Notes: generated from the letters alone by a model not told the origin. Shown: positions 24,693-34,319, counted from the first letter of the stretch. The stretch: 64,000 bases of DNA from JACRGC01 sp041305345 (GCA_041305345.1 JBFYLP010000001.1:1-64000), one strand, 5' to 3'. Program-made: numbers and translations.

Positions 24693-25466
24693 TCAGGACG
24701 TTTCTGCTTCCTTCCCTTTCTTCTTTTGCCCCCTAAGCGCCTGCGTAATCCGTTCATTTATCACTGCAAGCTCCTGCTCCTTCTGCTTGAACACTTCATT
24801 GTAGGTATTCGCATCGATTTCCCGCTTGAGGAAGCGGTAGCGCAGGACCTTCATGTCATCCTCGGTCTTGTGCCTTGCATCGTATAGGGCGTTCATTGCA
24901 TCGCGCCCGCGCATCGCGAACTTATACACGAAATAAATCGCATACGAAAGCACCGCAATGATAAGGAAGCTCACCGCGAAAAGCATCAGGCCAGAAGGCA
25001 CGCTGGATTGGCGGATCTCTTCCGCGACCTGGGGTATTTGGCCTTCGGCCATTATTATCGTGAAATTGCCATGCGCGCCATACCTGCTCGATTCGGCATT
25101 CACCCGGTAGAGCCCCTCCACGGGCGGCTCGAACGTGCACCGCATCTGCGCAAAATCCATCCCCTGCCGGGCATAATTATTCGGCAGGATTTCGCAGCTG
25201 CAGGTATGTGAATCGTCGGGGGGAATGCAAAAGACACGGGAAAGCTCCGATATGTTGAGTGGGATCTCGGCAACCATCTGCTGCTCGCGCACGACCTCGC
25301 TCTTGTACAGGGGGCCGGGATCATCCGGGATGTGGATGAAAGTCGCATTGCCGGAAAGCTCCTCAAGCGTCGGTGGCGCAAAAGGCTCCTCGCTTGGCGA
25401 AGCTGCACGCACGGAAAGCAAAAGCAGGGCAAAAAAGAACAGCAGCCTGCGGGCAAAGCGCACCAT
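24693..25466 (-). CDS. Membrane protein with signal peptide and cytoplasmic coiled coil
   Basis: The 257-aa protein starts MVRFARRLLFFFALLLLSVRA (signal peptide). The outer part has four Cys (including CSCE), then comes one membrane helix (GLMLFAVSFLIIAVLSYAIYFVY) and a charged helical tail (KTEDDMKVLRYRFLKREIDANTYNEVFKQKEQEL). It is not recognised. Its stop abuts that of dnaK (convergent). Confidence 0.7.
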   Translation of the reverse strand: MVRFARRLLFFFALLLLSVRAASPSEEPFAPPTLEELSGNATFIHIPDDPGPLYKSEVVREQQMVAEIPLNISELSRVFCIPPDDSHTCSCEILPNNYARQGMDFAQMRCTFEPPVEGLYRVNAESSRYGAHGNFTIIMAEGQIPQVAEEIRQSSVPSGLMLFAVSFLIIAVLSYAIYFVYKFAMRGRDAMNALYDARHKTEDDMKVLRYRFLKREIDANTYNEVFKQKEQELAVINERITQALRGQKKKGKEAETS

Positions 25467-25500
25467 GGTATCAGAAAGGAACGAGTAATTATAAACGGTG

Positions 25501-25836
25501 CTATTTTTTCCGCTTCTCAAGCACAACGGCCGATCCGTACGCGAAAATGTCCATGATCGCAGGCGAAATCTGGGTCGAACCCATCTGGACGCCTAGCACC
25601 GCATTCGCTCCAAGCGACTTCGATTGTTCGACAAGCCCGTTGATGATGTCCTTCCTTGCCTCGCCTAGAAGGTGGCGGTAATGGTGCGTCTCGCCGCCTG
25701 CAAGGCTTTTTGTAAGCGCCGCAAAATCCTGAATCACGTTCTTGCTCCTGGCAGTGCTCGTCCATACGAGACCCTTATGCTCCTTGATTGAAAAGCCCTC
25801 AATTGCCGGCAATGTGGAGATGATGATTTTGTCCAA
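25501..25836 (-). CDS. YbjQ/UPF0145 family protein
   Basis: This protein of about 111 aa has the YbjQ pattern (LPAIEGFSIKEHKGLVWTS, ARSKNVIQDFAALTKSLAGGE, GLVEQSKSLGANAVLGV, AYGSAVVLE) and forms pentameric rings in the family; function unknown. A TTG at 25836 with a GGGTGA before it gives MDKIIISTLPAIEG, the usual family N-terminus. The ATG at 25875 would overlap the CCA-enzyme gene by 35 bases. Confidence 0.8.
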   Translation of the reverse strand: MDKIIISTLPAIEGFSIKEHKGLVWTSTARSKNVIQDFAALTKSLAGGETHHYRHLLGEARKDIINGLVEQSKSLGANAVLGVQMGSTQISPAIMDIFAYGSAVVLEKRKK

Positions 25837-25840
25837 GGAA

Positions 25841-27235
25841 TCACCCAATGCGCCTGCTGAAATAACGCTCCGCAAGCTTTAGCTGCAGGTACCTATTTTC
25901 CCTTAGCCGATATAATAAGCTATTGCTTTCAATGACCTTCGCGTTCCTCATCGGAGCAAGAAAATGCGAAGCGATCCCATATTTTTCGGGGCTCCTTGAA
26001 ATTTGCAAGAGAAGCTTATTGGCTTTTTCATGTTTCCGCCTCACTTCCACGACCACGCGGCCATTTTGGCGGTACGGCCCCTTGGTTTTTTGCTTGTGGG
26101 CACGTAGGAATTTTTCAACGTGCTCCTTGAATTCCACGGGCGGACCGACTAGTTTCCTTATAGGGGAAATGGCAAGCGAATCAAGCTCGATTGCTATGAA
26201 TGCGTAATTTTCGTTGGCGAACGAAAAATCATCCAATACCTTGAATTCCGCTAAGGCGAGCTGTTTCGAAATTGAGGATTGCGATTTCCTTAGCTGCGGG
26301 AAAAGTATGTCGCTTACGATCCCTCGCGGCCTGCACATCTCAAGGAGCACCAATTTGCGCCTGGCAACTTCCCTTAAGAGCTGCATTTGCGTGAACTTGA
26401 TTTCGGGCTTATGGAACCATTTTTCCGATGGGTTCCTAGAAAATGCCTTGCAAAGCGCAATGAATTTCAAAAAGCTCTCAGTGCTTATTGCTGCCGCCGC
26501 ATTCCGGTTCCTGTCGATGAAATCGATGATGATAAGGGGCGTCTTGAACCTGCGGATCAGTTCCCCATATTCCTGATCGTAATAATCCTCGATGTCGAGC
26601 ACGACCGGGGGCTTCCATTTTGCAGCGAAGGCAAGCAAATTCGCAAGCGACCTATAATTCAAAATCAGATATTCGCATACCAAGCCGGAGAACCCGCCAA
26701 CCTCCAATTCGGCCCCGTATATTCCGTGCGCCTTAAGCAGAACCTTCAGGACGCGCACATCGCGTTTCTGCTTTTGGGTCAGGTGCTTTTGCAGGTACAG
26801 CGCGTGCAATGGCGTGCGGTCGACTGCGGAAATTATGCCTTCATTTACCTTTATCCGAAAGCACGGGACGACTTCCACCTTGAAGCCGCCAAGATGCCCC
26901 TGCAAATACGGGTGCTCGGCATAATGCATTTCCCACTTTGCCGGAAGGACGCGCTTCACGGTTGAAATAGTGATTTTCACGATCTGTTCCTTCGTCCTTG
27001 CTTTTGGGAACGCGGCGAATATGTCGATGTCCTTATCGCCCCTAACGCCGGTATCCCTTGCTGTTGAGCCAACGAAAAAGAGCTGCGCCTTTTTTCCAAA
27101 TGCCTTCTGGAGCTTTTTCCGGGTCCCTTCGGCAAACGCCTTCTCCTTCTGCGCCTCTTCCTTCGATGGGGAGCTGCGCTCCGCTACTGCCGAAAATATT
27201 CCCTCGTAAACCGGATCTTTGCGCGATGGTGCCAT
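25841..27235 (-). CDS. cca: CCA-adding enzyme, archaeal class I
   Basis: This 464-aa protein adds CCA to tRNA 3' ends, needed here since the tRNA-Arg gene encodes no CCA. The catalytic site is GSTARDTGVRGDKDIDIF (G-S and the two Asp), and class I features continue through the central and tail domains (FSGLVCEYLILNY). The start MAPSRKDPVYEG is at 27235; a start at 27277 adds 14 residues that do not fit. It is directly upstream of the YbjQ gene. Confidence 0.9.
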   Translation of the reverse strand: MAPSRKDPVYEGIFSAVAERSSPSKEEAQKEKAFAEGTRKKLQKAFGKKAQLFFVGSTARDTGVRGDKDIDIFAAFPKARTKEQIVKITISTVKRVLPAKWEMHYAEHPYLQGHLGGFKVEVVPCFRIKVNEGIISAVDRTPLHALYLQKHLTQKQKRDVRVLKVLLKAHGIYGAELEVGGFSGLVCEYLILNYRSLANLLAFAAKWKPPVVLDIEDYYDQEYGELIRRFKTPLIIIDFIDRNRNAAAAISTESFLKFIALCKAFSRNPSEKWFHKPEIKFTQMQLLREVARRKLVLLEMCRPRGIVSDILFPQLRKSQSSISKQLALAEFKVLDDFSFANENYAFIAIELDSLAISPIRKLVGPPVEFKEHVEKFLRAHKQKTKGPYRQNGRVVVEVRRKHEKANKLLLQISRSPEKYGIASHFLAPMRNAKVIESNSLLYRLRENRYLQLKLAERYFSRRIG

Positions 27236-27307
27236 AGTACAGATTCGCAGGGGCAATTTAAAAAGAAGCGTCAACAAGGAGTCCCGGATACCTTATGGGC
27301 CCTTCCG

Positions 27308-29548
27308 TTACTGTTCCTTTTTCATGCCGGGCTTCGGAAGCGCTCCAGGCCGATCAGGCTCCTTCTTTTGGGGCTTTGAAAACGCATCGGTTTGCACGGT
27401 TTCCTTTTTGGAGCCGGGCTTTGCAACCTCTCCGGTCTGGCCGGGCTCGTTTTTCGCACCGGGATTTGCTGCTGCCTGTGCTTGAGGCGTCTTCTTCTGG
27501 AAATTATTCTTCCCCCAGCTTGCCTTCGTCTCGCATTTGGGATTCAGGCACATCTCGAAGGGCCGCTTGCCCTTCCGGATCACCTTGATTTCCGGCACTC
27601 CACAGGCTTTGCAGACAGTGCCCTTTGCCTGGATGAGCGCATTCCTGGGAAGCGGGAATACGTTTTTGCAATTGGGGTAGCTGCTGCATCCAACGAAGAA
27701 GCCGAATTTGCTCTTCCGGATTTGCAGGTTGCCGGTATTGCACAAGTTGCACTTGCCAAGAAGCTGCGCATCCCTTTGCGCGATGTCGTGGCCTTTTAGC
27801 AGGCCTTTTCCGATTCTTTCCTCATTCTCCTTGAACTCATCGAGGATTTTTGTGAGGATTTTCTTGCCTTCGCCAACTACGGCCTCGCTTCTGATTTCCC
27901 CATTCTCTATCTTTTCCATTTTCTCCTCAAATTCACGCGTAAGCGTTTCGCTAGTGATTTCGGGCACGTTTTCGGAAAGGGCGCCGTAAACAGCCATGCC
28001 GAATTCCGTCACCTTGATTGATTTCTTGTCTGAGAGGTATGCACGGTTGAATAGCGTATCCACAACAACCGATCGCGTGGCCTTGGTGCCCAGTTTCTGC
28101 CTCTCCAGCTCCCTGATGATCGAGGCGGGCGTGTACCTTCTTGGCGGCTGGGTTTCCTTCTCAAGCTTTTCGATTTTTTCCAAATGAACAAGCTCGCCAC
28201 CCTTGAATTCCGGGAGAATGATCTCCTCCAAATGCAAATAGGGGCGGTAGAAAGCGAACCAGCCGTCCTCAAGCGTGCGTGTCCCATCCGTCAGGAAATC
28301 GTGCTGCGCAATTCGCATAGTGACCTTCATGCTCTCCCTCACGGCAGGAGGCGCAAAGGTCGATAGGAAGCGCTTCACAATTAGATCGTAAAGCTTGGAT
28401 TCGTCCGCAGCGACCCTATTAGCTATCTGGCCGGTAGGGTAAATCGCAACATGCGCCGAATCGGTTTTCTCGCCCTCGTGGGGAACTGTGCGGTTTTGCG
28501 CGAGAAGCAAGGAAACAAATTTCGAATAAGAGGTATTTTTGCCCACCATCTCTAGTATTTTCCTCAGGCCCAGTTTTGCGGGCAATTTTTGCGAGGAGGT
28601 TCTCGGATACGATATTAATGCGTCGTCATAAAGGGACTGCGCCAGTTGGAGCGTGCGTGTGGGCGAAAACCCGAAATTCCTATAGGATTCGACCTGCAGC
28701 GTGGTGAGGTCGAACGGGACCGGTTGAAGCTGCTTGAATTTCCTGCTTACCACAGCGAGTATGGTGCCGGTTTTTTCCGCCTGGCATTCCTGGAAAACCT
28801 TTTCGCCCTCCGGAATATCGAAGAAACGCTCCTTCTCGTGGATGAAATCGGTTTTCCTTGCAAATGCGTGGACTTCGAGGTACTTCTGGGGCTTGAAGGC
28901 AGCAATTTCCTTTTCCTTGTGGGCAAGAATCGCAAGCGCGGGCCCCTGCACCCTGCCGATGCTCATGATGCGGAACCTTCCGGCGCTCTTGATCGCGGCC
29001 ATGAGCGCCCTGCTGGTGTTGATCCCCCAATAATAATCCAGGATGTGGCGCGCTTCCCCGGCTGCGATGCTTGTCACATCGAGGGGAGTTAGGTTGTCAT
29101 AAGCCTCCCTCAGCTCGTCGGTTGTAAGCGTCGAGAAAAGCATCCTTTTCGCGGGCTTTCCCTTCCCCGCTTCGCGGATGATGTTGCCTGCAATCAGGCT
29201 CCCTTCAATATCGTAATCGCACGCCGATACGAGCTCGTCGGCCTCCTTTGCGAGTTTTTTCAGAAGGGCGAGGTATTTTTTCGTGAATCCCGATTCCGAG
29301 TTGATTTCGTGCGCTTCCTTCCATTCGATGTCAAAAACGGGGTATGAGGCCGTCTTCTCCTTCTGCGCAAGGGTATACACGTGGCCGACAGCAGGCGCAA
29401 CATATACCTTCACGCCCTTGCTATCAAGCTCGAAATAGTTAACACCGTGAAGGCTATGCATTTTTGCCGTGGCAGACAATGCATGCGCTATCTTTTCGGC
29501 GGCCTTGGGCTTTTCCGAAATTATCAGCTGCACTTTCTGTTTTGCCAT
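27308..29548 (-). CDS. topA: DNA topoisomerase I (type IA)
   Basis: This 746-aa protein starts MAKQKVQLIISEKPKAAEKIA (TOPRIM). Other features are ACDYDIEGSLI (acidic TOPRIM motif), ARHILDYYWGINTSRAL, and the active-site ALISYPRTSSQKLP. Two C4 zinc fingers follow (CNLCN...CSSYPNC and CKACG...CLNPKC), then a low-complexity Lys/Pro tail with repeated GxxKxE-type units. It relaxes negative supercoils. The ATG at 29572 would add eight residues. Confidence 0.95.
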   Translation of the reverse strand: MAKQKVQLIISEKPKAAEKIAHALSATAKMHSLHGVNYFELDSKGVKVYVAPAVGHVYTLAQKEKTASYPVFDIEWKEAHEINSESGFTKKYLALLKKLAKEADELVSACDYDIEGSLIAGNIIREAGKGKPAKRMLFSTLTTDELREAYDNLTPLDVTSIAAGEARHILDYYWGINTSRALMAAIKSAGRFRIMSIGRVQGPALAILAHKEKEIAAFKPQKYLEVHAFARKTDFIHEKERFFDIPEGEKVFQECQAEKTGTILAVVSRKFKQLQPVPFDLTTLQVESYRNFGFSPTRTLQLAQSLYDDALISYPRTSSQKLPAKLGLRKILEMVGKNTSYSKFVSLLLAQNRTVPHEGEKTDSAHVAIYPTGQIANRVAADESKLYDLIVKRFLSTFAPPAVRESMKVTMRIAQHDFLTDGTRTLEDGWFAFYRPYLHLEEIILPEFKGGELVHLEKIEKLEKETQPPRRYTPASIIRELERQKLGTKATRSVVVDTLFNRAYLSDKKSIKVTEFGMAVYGALSENVPEITSETLTREFEEKMEKIENGEIRSEAVVGEGKKILTKILDEFKENEERIGKGLLKGHDIAQRDAQLLGKCNLCNTGNLQIRKSKFGFFVGCSSYPNCKNVFPLPRNALIQAKGTVCKACGVPEIKVIRKGKRPFEMCLNPKCETKASWGKNNFQKKTPQAQAAANPGAKNEPGQTGEVAKPGSKKETVQTDAFSKPQKKEPDRPGALPKPGMKKEQ

Positions 29549-29673
29549 AGGGGGTATATTGAAGGCGGGCATCCCTTTAAATAACTAATTGGGAAATCGG
29601 CAAAGGAAGAGGAGTTTTGATAAAGAAAAGGGGGGAAAATCGAAGGGCCGTTCCACGCAACCTTTTTTTGTTT

Positions 29674-30411
29674 TCACGCCGAATGCAAAACCGTGTACTT
29701 GCTCAGGTAGATCTCGACCTTCAGCACTTCCAGGAAGGGCAGGATCACAAGCGCATTCACAAGGACCGCAACGTACCTGGCAGGCGGGACTATGCGGGAA
29801 AGTTCGAGGAAGAGCTGCGTGTTTAGCAATATGAGGCCGCATGCTATTGCAATCAACGCAAGGAAGTACGAATACCTTCGGAAGATCACGCCGATGCTCA
29901 TGTAAACCGCATTCGTGAGGCCAAGGTCGTCGACGACTATTGCCTGCGGCACGTAGATTATTGCCAGGGTGATGAGAAGGGAGAACAGCAGGCCAAGGCT
30001 GGAGTTGAGCTGATAGTCGTAAAGCAGGAGGTTGACTAGGAGGGTCAGGACGAAGACCGCAAGGAAAATCGTGAAGAGCTTTGCGACGTTGTTCTCGATC
30101 TTCTCGTGCTCGTAATGCGTGACGCGCTTAAGGGTGCGCTGGGATTTCACGGCAAGGTTCACCAGCACCAATGCGAATGAGAAGAGCGCTAGGGATATCA
30201 GGAAGACCGAAACGATTGCTAGCGCATCCCAGAAGCCCAAATCCGCCTGGATGCTGCCGTACCTTAGGAAGATGGCGGATAGGGAAACGAAATTGGGCAG
30301 GAATATCGAGAGGATGAACACGATTGCAAACGGTAGCGAGAAGAACGAGATGAGCTTGAAGTTCCTGCCGTAAGCTTCGAATGTGTGGTTCAAGACTTCT
30401 GAAAAAGGCAT
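29674..30411 (-). CDS. Polytopic membrane protein
   Basis: The 245-aa protein has six predicted membrane helices, with a short N-terminal helix (MPFSEVLNHTFEAYGRNFKLISFFSLPFAIVFIL). The pattern resembles the membrane domains seen with glycerophosphodiesterase-type proteins in archaea. No catalytic motif is seen. It is not co-directional with the next gene. Confidence 0.65.
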   Translation of the reverse strand: MPFSEVLNHTFEAYGRNFKLISFFSLPFAIVFILSIFLPNFVSLSAIFLRYGSIQADLGFWDALAIVSVFLISLALFSFALVLVNLAVKSQRTLKRVTHYEHEKIENNVAKLFTIFLAVFVLTLLVNLLLYDYQLNSSLGLLFSLLITLAIIYVPQAIVVDDLGLTNAVYMSIGVIFRRYSYFLALIAIACGLILLNTQLFLELSRIVPPARYVAVLVNALVILPFLEVLKVEIYLSKYTVLHSA

Positions 30412-30532
30412 GTATTTCCCTCCCCTTTAAACAACATCCTCTCAGACTTAAAAATGCTGCGCTTTAAGGCTTGTTTTGGATGCAGGCGGCCAAGGCAGGG
30501 ATGGGAATTAAAATGCTCCTCAACCAATACGG

Positions 30533-31144
30533 ATGCGGGTGGGAAGGATGAAGGAATTGATGCGGGAAATTCAAAGTCACCCCGATCTGCGGGGAGCCTT
30601 GAAAGGAGCTAAGACATTGCTGGAGGAAAAAAGATACGGGGGAAGGGCCCTGCTATTTACCGGCGTAAAATTTGTTGGCAAGGCGCCGGATTATGCGGGG
30701 GCCATCAGGAACATTTTGAACGAAAAATTCGGGGCCCACGGTTTTTTTAAAATTAGCGCCGACCCTGGCGCCAGGATGTTGCGGGTGAGCTTCAATGCGG
30801 AGGAGGCTTATGGGTATTTGGAAGGCCTCAAGTCGGCAATCAAGCTGAGCAACGAATTGAGCGGGCTTCTTCCAATTGCATCAAGGAATAAGGGGGCAAT
30901 AGAGAAATTGAGGAAAAACGCCGGGGATGCAATAAGCAAGCACAACCAGCAGATGGATAATTTAAGGAAAAACACCAAGGTTGCGGGCGGCGAAATCCAG
31001 CTTCAGCCTGCAAGGAATCTTAGTTTTGGCAACGTGGTCAAAGCTGCAAGGGCGGCAAAAAAGGGGGCCAGGGGCGCACAGGGAAAAATGAACGCATTGC
31101 TGACTTTCCTTAGGGAAAACACGCTTGAGGGCCGGAGCAAATGA
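30533..31144 (+). CDS. Unrecognised protein upstream of the AK6-like kinase
   Basis: This 203-aa protein is basic and rich in Ala/Lys/Gly. It has an alpha/beta N-terminal part (ALLFTGVKFVGKAPDYAGAI) and a Lys-rich helical tail that could bind nucleic acid. A TATA-like AATTAAAAT about 25 bases upstream favours the ATG at 30533; ATG 30548 follows a GGGAAGG. The stop overlaps the next gene (ATGA), so the two are coupled. Confidence 0.65.
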   Translation: MRVGRMKELMREIQSHPDLRGALKGAKTLLEEKRYGGRALLFTGVKFVGKAPDYAGAIRNILNEKFGAHGFFKISADPGARMLRVSFNAEEAYGYLEGLKSAIKLSNELSGLLPIASRNKGAIEKLRKNAGDAISKHNQQMDNLRKNTKVAGGEIQLQPARNLSFGNVVKAARAAKKGARGAQGKMNALLTFLRENTLEGRSK

Positions 31145-31686
31145 GAATAGTGATCACCGGCACGCCCGGAACAGGGAAGACGAGCATTTCAAGGCAGCTT
31201 GCAGGGGCGCTCAATTGCCAAGTAGTGCATGTGAACGATTTGGTGAAGAGGAAAAAGCTCTACTCGAGGATCGAGGGGAAGGAGCGCGTTGCAGATTTCA
31301 AGAAGCTGAGAAAGGAACTTCAAAAACTGATGAAAGCGACCGACATTATTGTTGAAAGCCACCTGCTCTCGGATTTGAAATTACCTGCCGACCTGGTTAT
31401 GGTTTTCCGCTGCAGCCCAAAAGAGCTCGAAAAGCGGCTGGAGAAGCGGAAATACGGCAGGTGGAAAATAAACGAGAACGTGCTTTCGGAAATCCTCGAT
31501 TATTGCCAAATCAACTCATTGCAAAACTACGGGGAGCGCATCGTGATGCAGGTGGATGCGACCAGGAGGGTGACGCTCCCTTCGCTCCTGAAAAAAATCA
31601 GGAAATTTGTCAAGACGGGGAAAACGATTTCGGTCAGGTGGCTCCCAAAGGCAAAAAGCGGGATGCTTTTACGTCTGAAATACTAA
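31141..31686 (+). CDS. AK6/Fap7-like adenylate kinase
   Basis: The 181-aa protein starts MRIVITGTPGTGKTSISRQLA (Walker A), with VESHLLSDL and CSPKELEKRLEKRKYGRWKINENVLSE typical of AK6/Fap7 P-loop kinases that act in small-subunit rRNA maturation in archaea and eukaryotes. Coupled to the upstream gene. A nucleotide kinase role is inferred from family. Confidence 0.85.
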   Translation: MRIVITGTPGTGKTSISRQLAGALNCQVVHVNDLVKRKKLYSRIEGKERVADFKKLRKELQKLMKATDIIVESHLLSDLKLPADLVMVFRCSPKELEKRLEKRKYGRWKINENVLSEILDYCQINSLQNYGERIVMQVDATRRVTLPSLLKKIRKFVKTGKTISVRWLPKAKSGMLLRLKY

Positions 31687-31768
31687 TTGACCGCGGCTTG
31701 GGCGTAAGATAAAGTATTTAAACCCTAAGCAGTATTGTTGTAGCACTTTTTAGGCGGAGGTGGACCGT

Positions 31769-31885
31769 ATGCCCAAGGGAAAACGCAAGCCAGAGGACGA
31801 CTTTTACGACGACGAGGAAGATTGGGAGGACGAGGAGGATTGGGAGGAACTCGACGACGATGAGGATGAAGGCGACGAGGAGTGA
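31769..31885 (+). CDS. 38-aa acidic protein
   Basis: The sequence is MPKGKRKPEDDFYDDEEDW... continuing almost entirely in Asp, Glu and Trp, a basic start followed by an acidic tail. It has its own TATA-like box (GTATTTAAAC, about 31713-31722), a strong Shine-Dalgarno-like GGCGGAGGTGG just before the ATG and a T8 run after the stop, so it is probably a real single gene. Function unknown; acidic tails of this sort can bind basic proteins or rRNA partners. Confidence 0.7.
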   Translation: MPKGKRKPEDDFYDDEEDWEDEEDWEELDDDEDEGDEE

Positions 31886-31936
31886 TTTTTTTTCCCTTTT
31901 TGGCCCTTTTTTAAACCACAAGAGCTTATTCAAAAC

Positions 31937-32455
31937 ATGCGAGATAAACGCATAACCCCGGAATTGCGCAGGAGGCTAAGGAGGCCTTTTGGATTGCTGC
32001 TTGGCAGCCGCAAGCTAATCGATGGGATAAAAAGGAACGGCGCGCCATTGATTTCCGTCGGGGACGTTACGACGCTGCTGCTTCTTGATGCCGGCATCAT
32101 CCCAGACGTTAGCTTCTTCGATTTCAAGAGGCAGCGCAGGCCAATCCCAAGGGCCAAGCGCAACATACTCGAGGCGTTCGATGCAAAGGCAATTACGATT
32201 AGCAACCCAGCAGGCGTGATTTCAAGGGAATTGCAGGCTGTTTGCGCACGGCTGTTTTCAGGCCCGATCAAAAAGCCATTCAAGGTGATAGTAAAGGGGG
32301 AGGAGGACCTTGCTGCGCTTGCAGCTGCCATTTATGCTCCAATCGGATCCATCATCGCATACGGCCAGCCAAGCCGCGGCGCAGTCCTGCTAAAGCTCAC
32401 GGAAAGGCGCAGGGCGCTCGCAAATGAGTTTTTCCGGAAAGCAAAGAATGCGTGA
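31937..32455 (+). CDS. GTP-dependent dephospho-CoA kinase (DUF359)
   Basis: This 172-aa protein shows the family pattern: GDVTTLLLLDAGIIPDVSFFDFKRQR, NPAGVISREL, then VKGEEDLAALAAAIYAPIGSIIAYGQPSRG. Archaeal members phosphorylate dephospho-CoA with GTP as the last step of CoA synthesis. It is followed by the aCPSF-like gene, whose start lies only 4 bases after its stop. A CoA-related gene (type II PanK) lies at 48.7 kb. Confidence 0.9.
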   Translation: MRDKRITPELRRRLRRPFGLLLGSRKLIDGIKRNGAPLISVGDVTTLLLLDAGIIPDVSFFDFKRQRRPIPRAKRNILEAFDAKAITISNPAGVISRELQAVCARLFSGPIKKPFKVIVKGEEDLAALAAAIYAPIGSIIAYGQPSRGAVLLKLTERRRALANEFFRKAKNA

Positions 32456-32459
32456 TAAA

Positions 32460-33725
32460 ATGAACCTGCAATTCCTGGGCGCGGCAAGGGAGGTTGGAAG
32501 GAGCTGCCTTGCACTGGAAGCGATGGAAGTGCAGCTTTTCCTCGATTGCGGCGTTTCCGCAAACAACGCAAATCCGCTCCTTCCGTTGCAGGGCGTGAAA
32601 ATGCCAAGCGCAATCGTGCTCTCGCACGCCCATCTCGATCATTCGGGCTTCCTGCCTGCAATTTTCAAGCATTTCAACCCGCCAGTGCTATGCACATTCC
32701 CCTCGATCCCGCTCGTGAACATGCTTCTTGAGGATATGCAAAAGCTGCTTTCGGAGAAAAGGCTACCCCAATTATTCTCCGGATCGGATTTGAAGAGGCT
32801 GAACCGCTCGTTCCTTGGCATGCCATATGAGATGGAGTATGGCTTTTACAACGGGATGCGGCTAAAGCTATATAACGCGGGCCACATCCTTGGAAGCTCG
32901 CAGATAATGCTTGAGACAAAGGAAGGAAATTTGCTCTATTCGGGCGACATCAATTCCCTCAGGACGGAAATGCACCAGCCTGCAAAATTCCCCTCAGAGA
33001 AAGTCGATTTCCTGGTGCTGGAAAGCACTTATGGCGGAAGGGAGCATCCCGACAGGAAAAAGATTTCGAAGGATTTTTGCGCAAGATTGAAGGAGGCAAT
33101 TGAGAGCAGGATGTCGGTCATCGTGCCATCATTTGCCGTTGGAAGGACGCAGGAGATATTGCAGATCCTCCAGGAAAACGGGCTTTCGGGCCAGGTGGTT
33201 CTTGATGGGATGGGCATCCGGACCACCGAGACGTATCTCGAATTCCCCTCGTTCCTCCGGGACCCGGAAAAGCTAGGAAAGGCATTCGAGGAAGTCGACA
33301 AGGCGTACGATTCAATTGACAGGAAAAAATTCGCAAAGGCAGGGAGGATTTTCGTGTGCACAGCCGGAATGATGGAAGGCGGCCCCGTGCTTAGCTACAT
33401 ACAAAGGCTAATGAGAAATGAGGTCAAGACGAAGATATTTTTAACGGGCTTCCAGGGGAAGGGAACGAACGGCCGCCTGCTGCTTGAGAAAAACCTAATC
33501 CGCATCAATGGGAAAACCGTCGAATTCCAAGGGGAAGTTAGGAATTACGATTTTTCGGCTCATTCCGGAAGGGATGAGCTGATTGATTATGCGAAAAAGG
33601 CGAATGCGCAAAAAACATTCCTGGTCCACGGCGATTTGGATGAGATGAGCGCCCTGAACGGTTCGCTGCAAAACGAGGGGCTGGAAACGGAGATGCCAAA
33701 GATGGGGGAAAAGTTCGAAGTCTGA
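32460..33725 (+). CDS. beta-CASP metallo-beta-lactamase RNase (aCPSF-like)
   Basis: This 421-aa protein has the metallo-beta-lactamase motif HAHLDHSG, the second His in NAGHILGSSQ, Asp in YSGDINS, beta-CASP motif A (ESTYG), later SAHSG and VHG. It lacks the KH domains of aCPSF1, so it is closer to aCPSF2, an RNA exo/endonuclease. Starts at 32424 or 32448 would overlap the previous gene. The stop is followed by the VapC gene on the opposite strand. Confidence 0.88.
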   Translation: MNLQFLGAAREVGRSCLALEAMEVQLFLDCGVSANNANPLLPLQGVKMPSAIVLSHAHLDHSGFLPAIFKHFNPPVLCTFPSIPLVNMLLEDMQKLLSEKRLPQLFSGSDLKRLNRSFLGMPYEMEYGFYNGMRLKLYNAGHILGSSQIMLETKEGNLLYSGDINSLRTEMHQPAKFPSEKVDFLVLESTYGGREHPDRKKISKDFCARLKEAIESRMSVIVPSFAVGRTQEILQILQENGLSGQVVLDGMGIRTTETYLEFPSFLRDPEKLGKAFEEVDKAYDSIDRKKFAKAGRIFVCTAGMMEGGPVLSYIQRLMRNEVKTKIFLTGFQGKGTNGRLLLEKNLIRINGKTVEFQGEVRNYDFSAHSGRDELIDYAKKANAQKTFLVHGDLDEMSALNGSLQNEGLETEMPKMGEKFEV

Positions 33726-34109
33726 TCAGTCGATGAATTCCACCCCCGTTAGGTTCCTGAAATGCGGATCGCCGGTTACGAGGGGCATTTGGGCGGATTG
33801 TGCCAAGGAATATATCAAAACATCTATAAGTCCAATGCCGGGCGATTGCTTTCGAAGTGAAGAAATCGCATTTCCCGCAGTCTCAGCAATTTCTTCATCT
33901 ATAATTAAAAGGTTCGTATTTTCTTTCATCGCAGTAACATATGCTTTTGGATTTTTTCCTTCCCTTACGCACCAATCAGCGACTTCCGCTATGTTGAGAA
34001 CGCTTAGAAATATGGTAGATTCCCCGATAGTTTTACGGACTTTCCTTCCCTTTAGGGTATCCTTGAACATTTCAACCCATGCCCACGAATCCAAAAGCAA
34101 GTCGACCAC
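33726..34109 (-). CDS. vapC: PIN-domain toxin (VapC-like), second copy
   Basis: The 127-aa protein MVDLLLDSWAWVEMFKDTLKG has PIN-domain acidic residues (D8, E14) and the C-terminal GIGLIDVLIYSLAQ...LVTGDPHFRNL. Stop and start abut the antitoxin gene. It is more distant from the copy at 7 kb than a recent duplication would be. Confidence 0.85.
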   Translation of the reverse strand: MVDLLLDSWAWVEMFKDTLKGRKVRKTIGESTIFLSVLNIAEVADWCVREGKNPKAYVTAMKENTNLLIIDEEIAETAGNAISSLRKQSPGIGLIDVLIYSLAQSAQMPLVTGDPHFRNLTGVEFID

Positions 34110-34319
34110 CTAGATTCGGTCTTGGCGATCTCGGATAAACGGTTTCGCATTTTTCATCGTTCCGATAAGATCGTCGAGCAATTTTAGGTTCCTGTGGACA
34201 ACTGCGAGCCCTATTTCCTTGCCAGATGCCAAATTCTCTGCCTGCACGACGGATTTTGGCAGTATTACGCAAAGCGAGGTTCCAATTGGCCTAACCTTCG
34301 AAATGAATACTCCGGACAT
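34110..34319 (-). CDS. vapB: AbrB-type antitoxin (VapB-like), second copy
   Basis: The 69-aa protein MSGVFISKVRPIGTSLCVILPKSVVQAENL has the AbrB swapped-hairpin motif. A start at 34388 would add 23 residues without the motif and would cross the promoter region; TATA-like TATAATG lies near 34335-34345. It is directly upstream of its toxin. Confidence 0.75.
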   Translation of the reverse strand: MSGVFISKVRPIGTSLCVILPKSVVQAENLASGKEIGLAVVHRNLKLLDDLIGTMKNAKPFIRDRQDRI

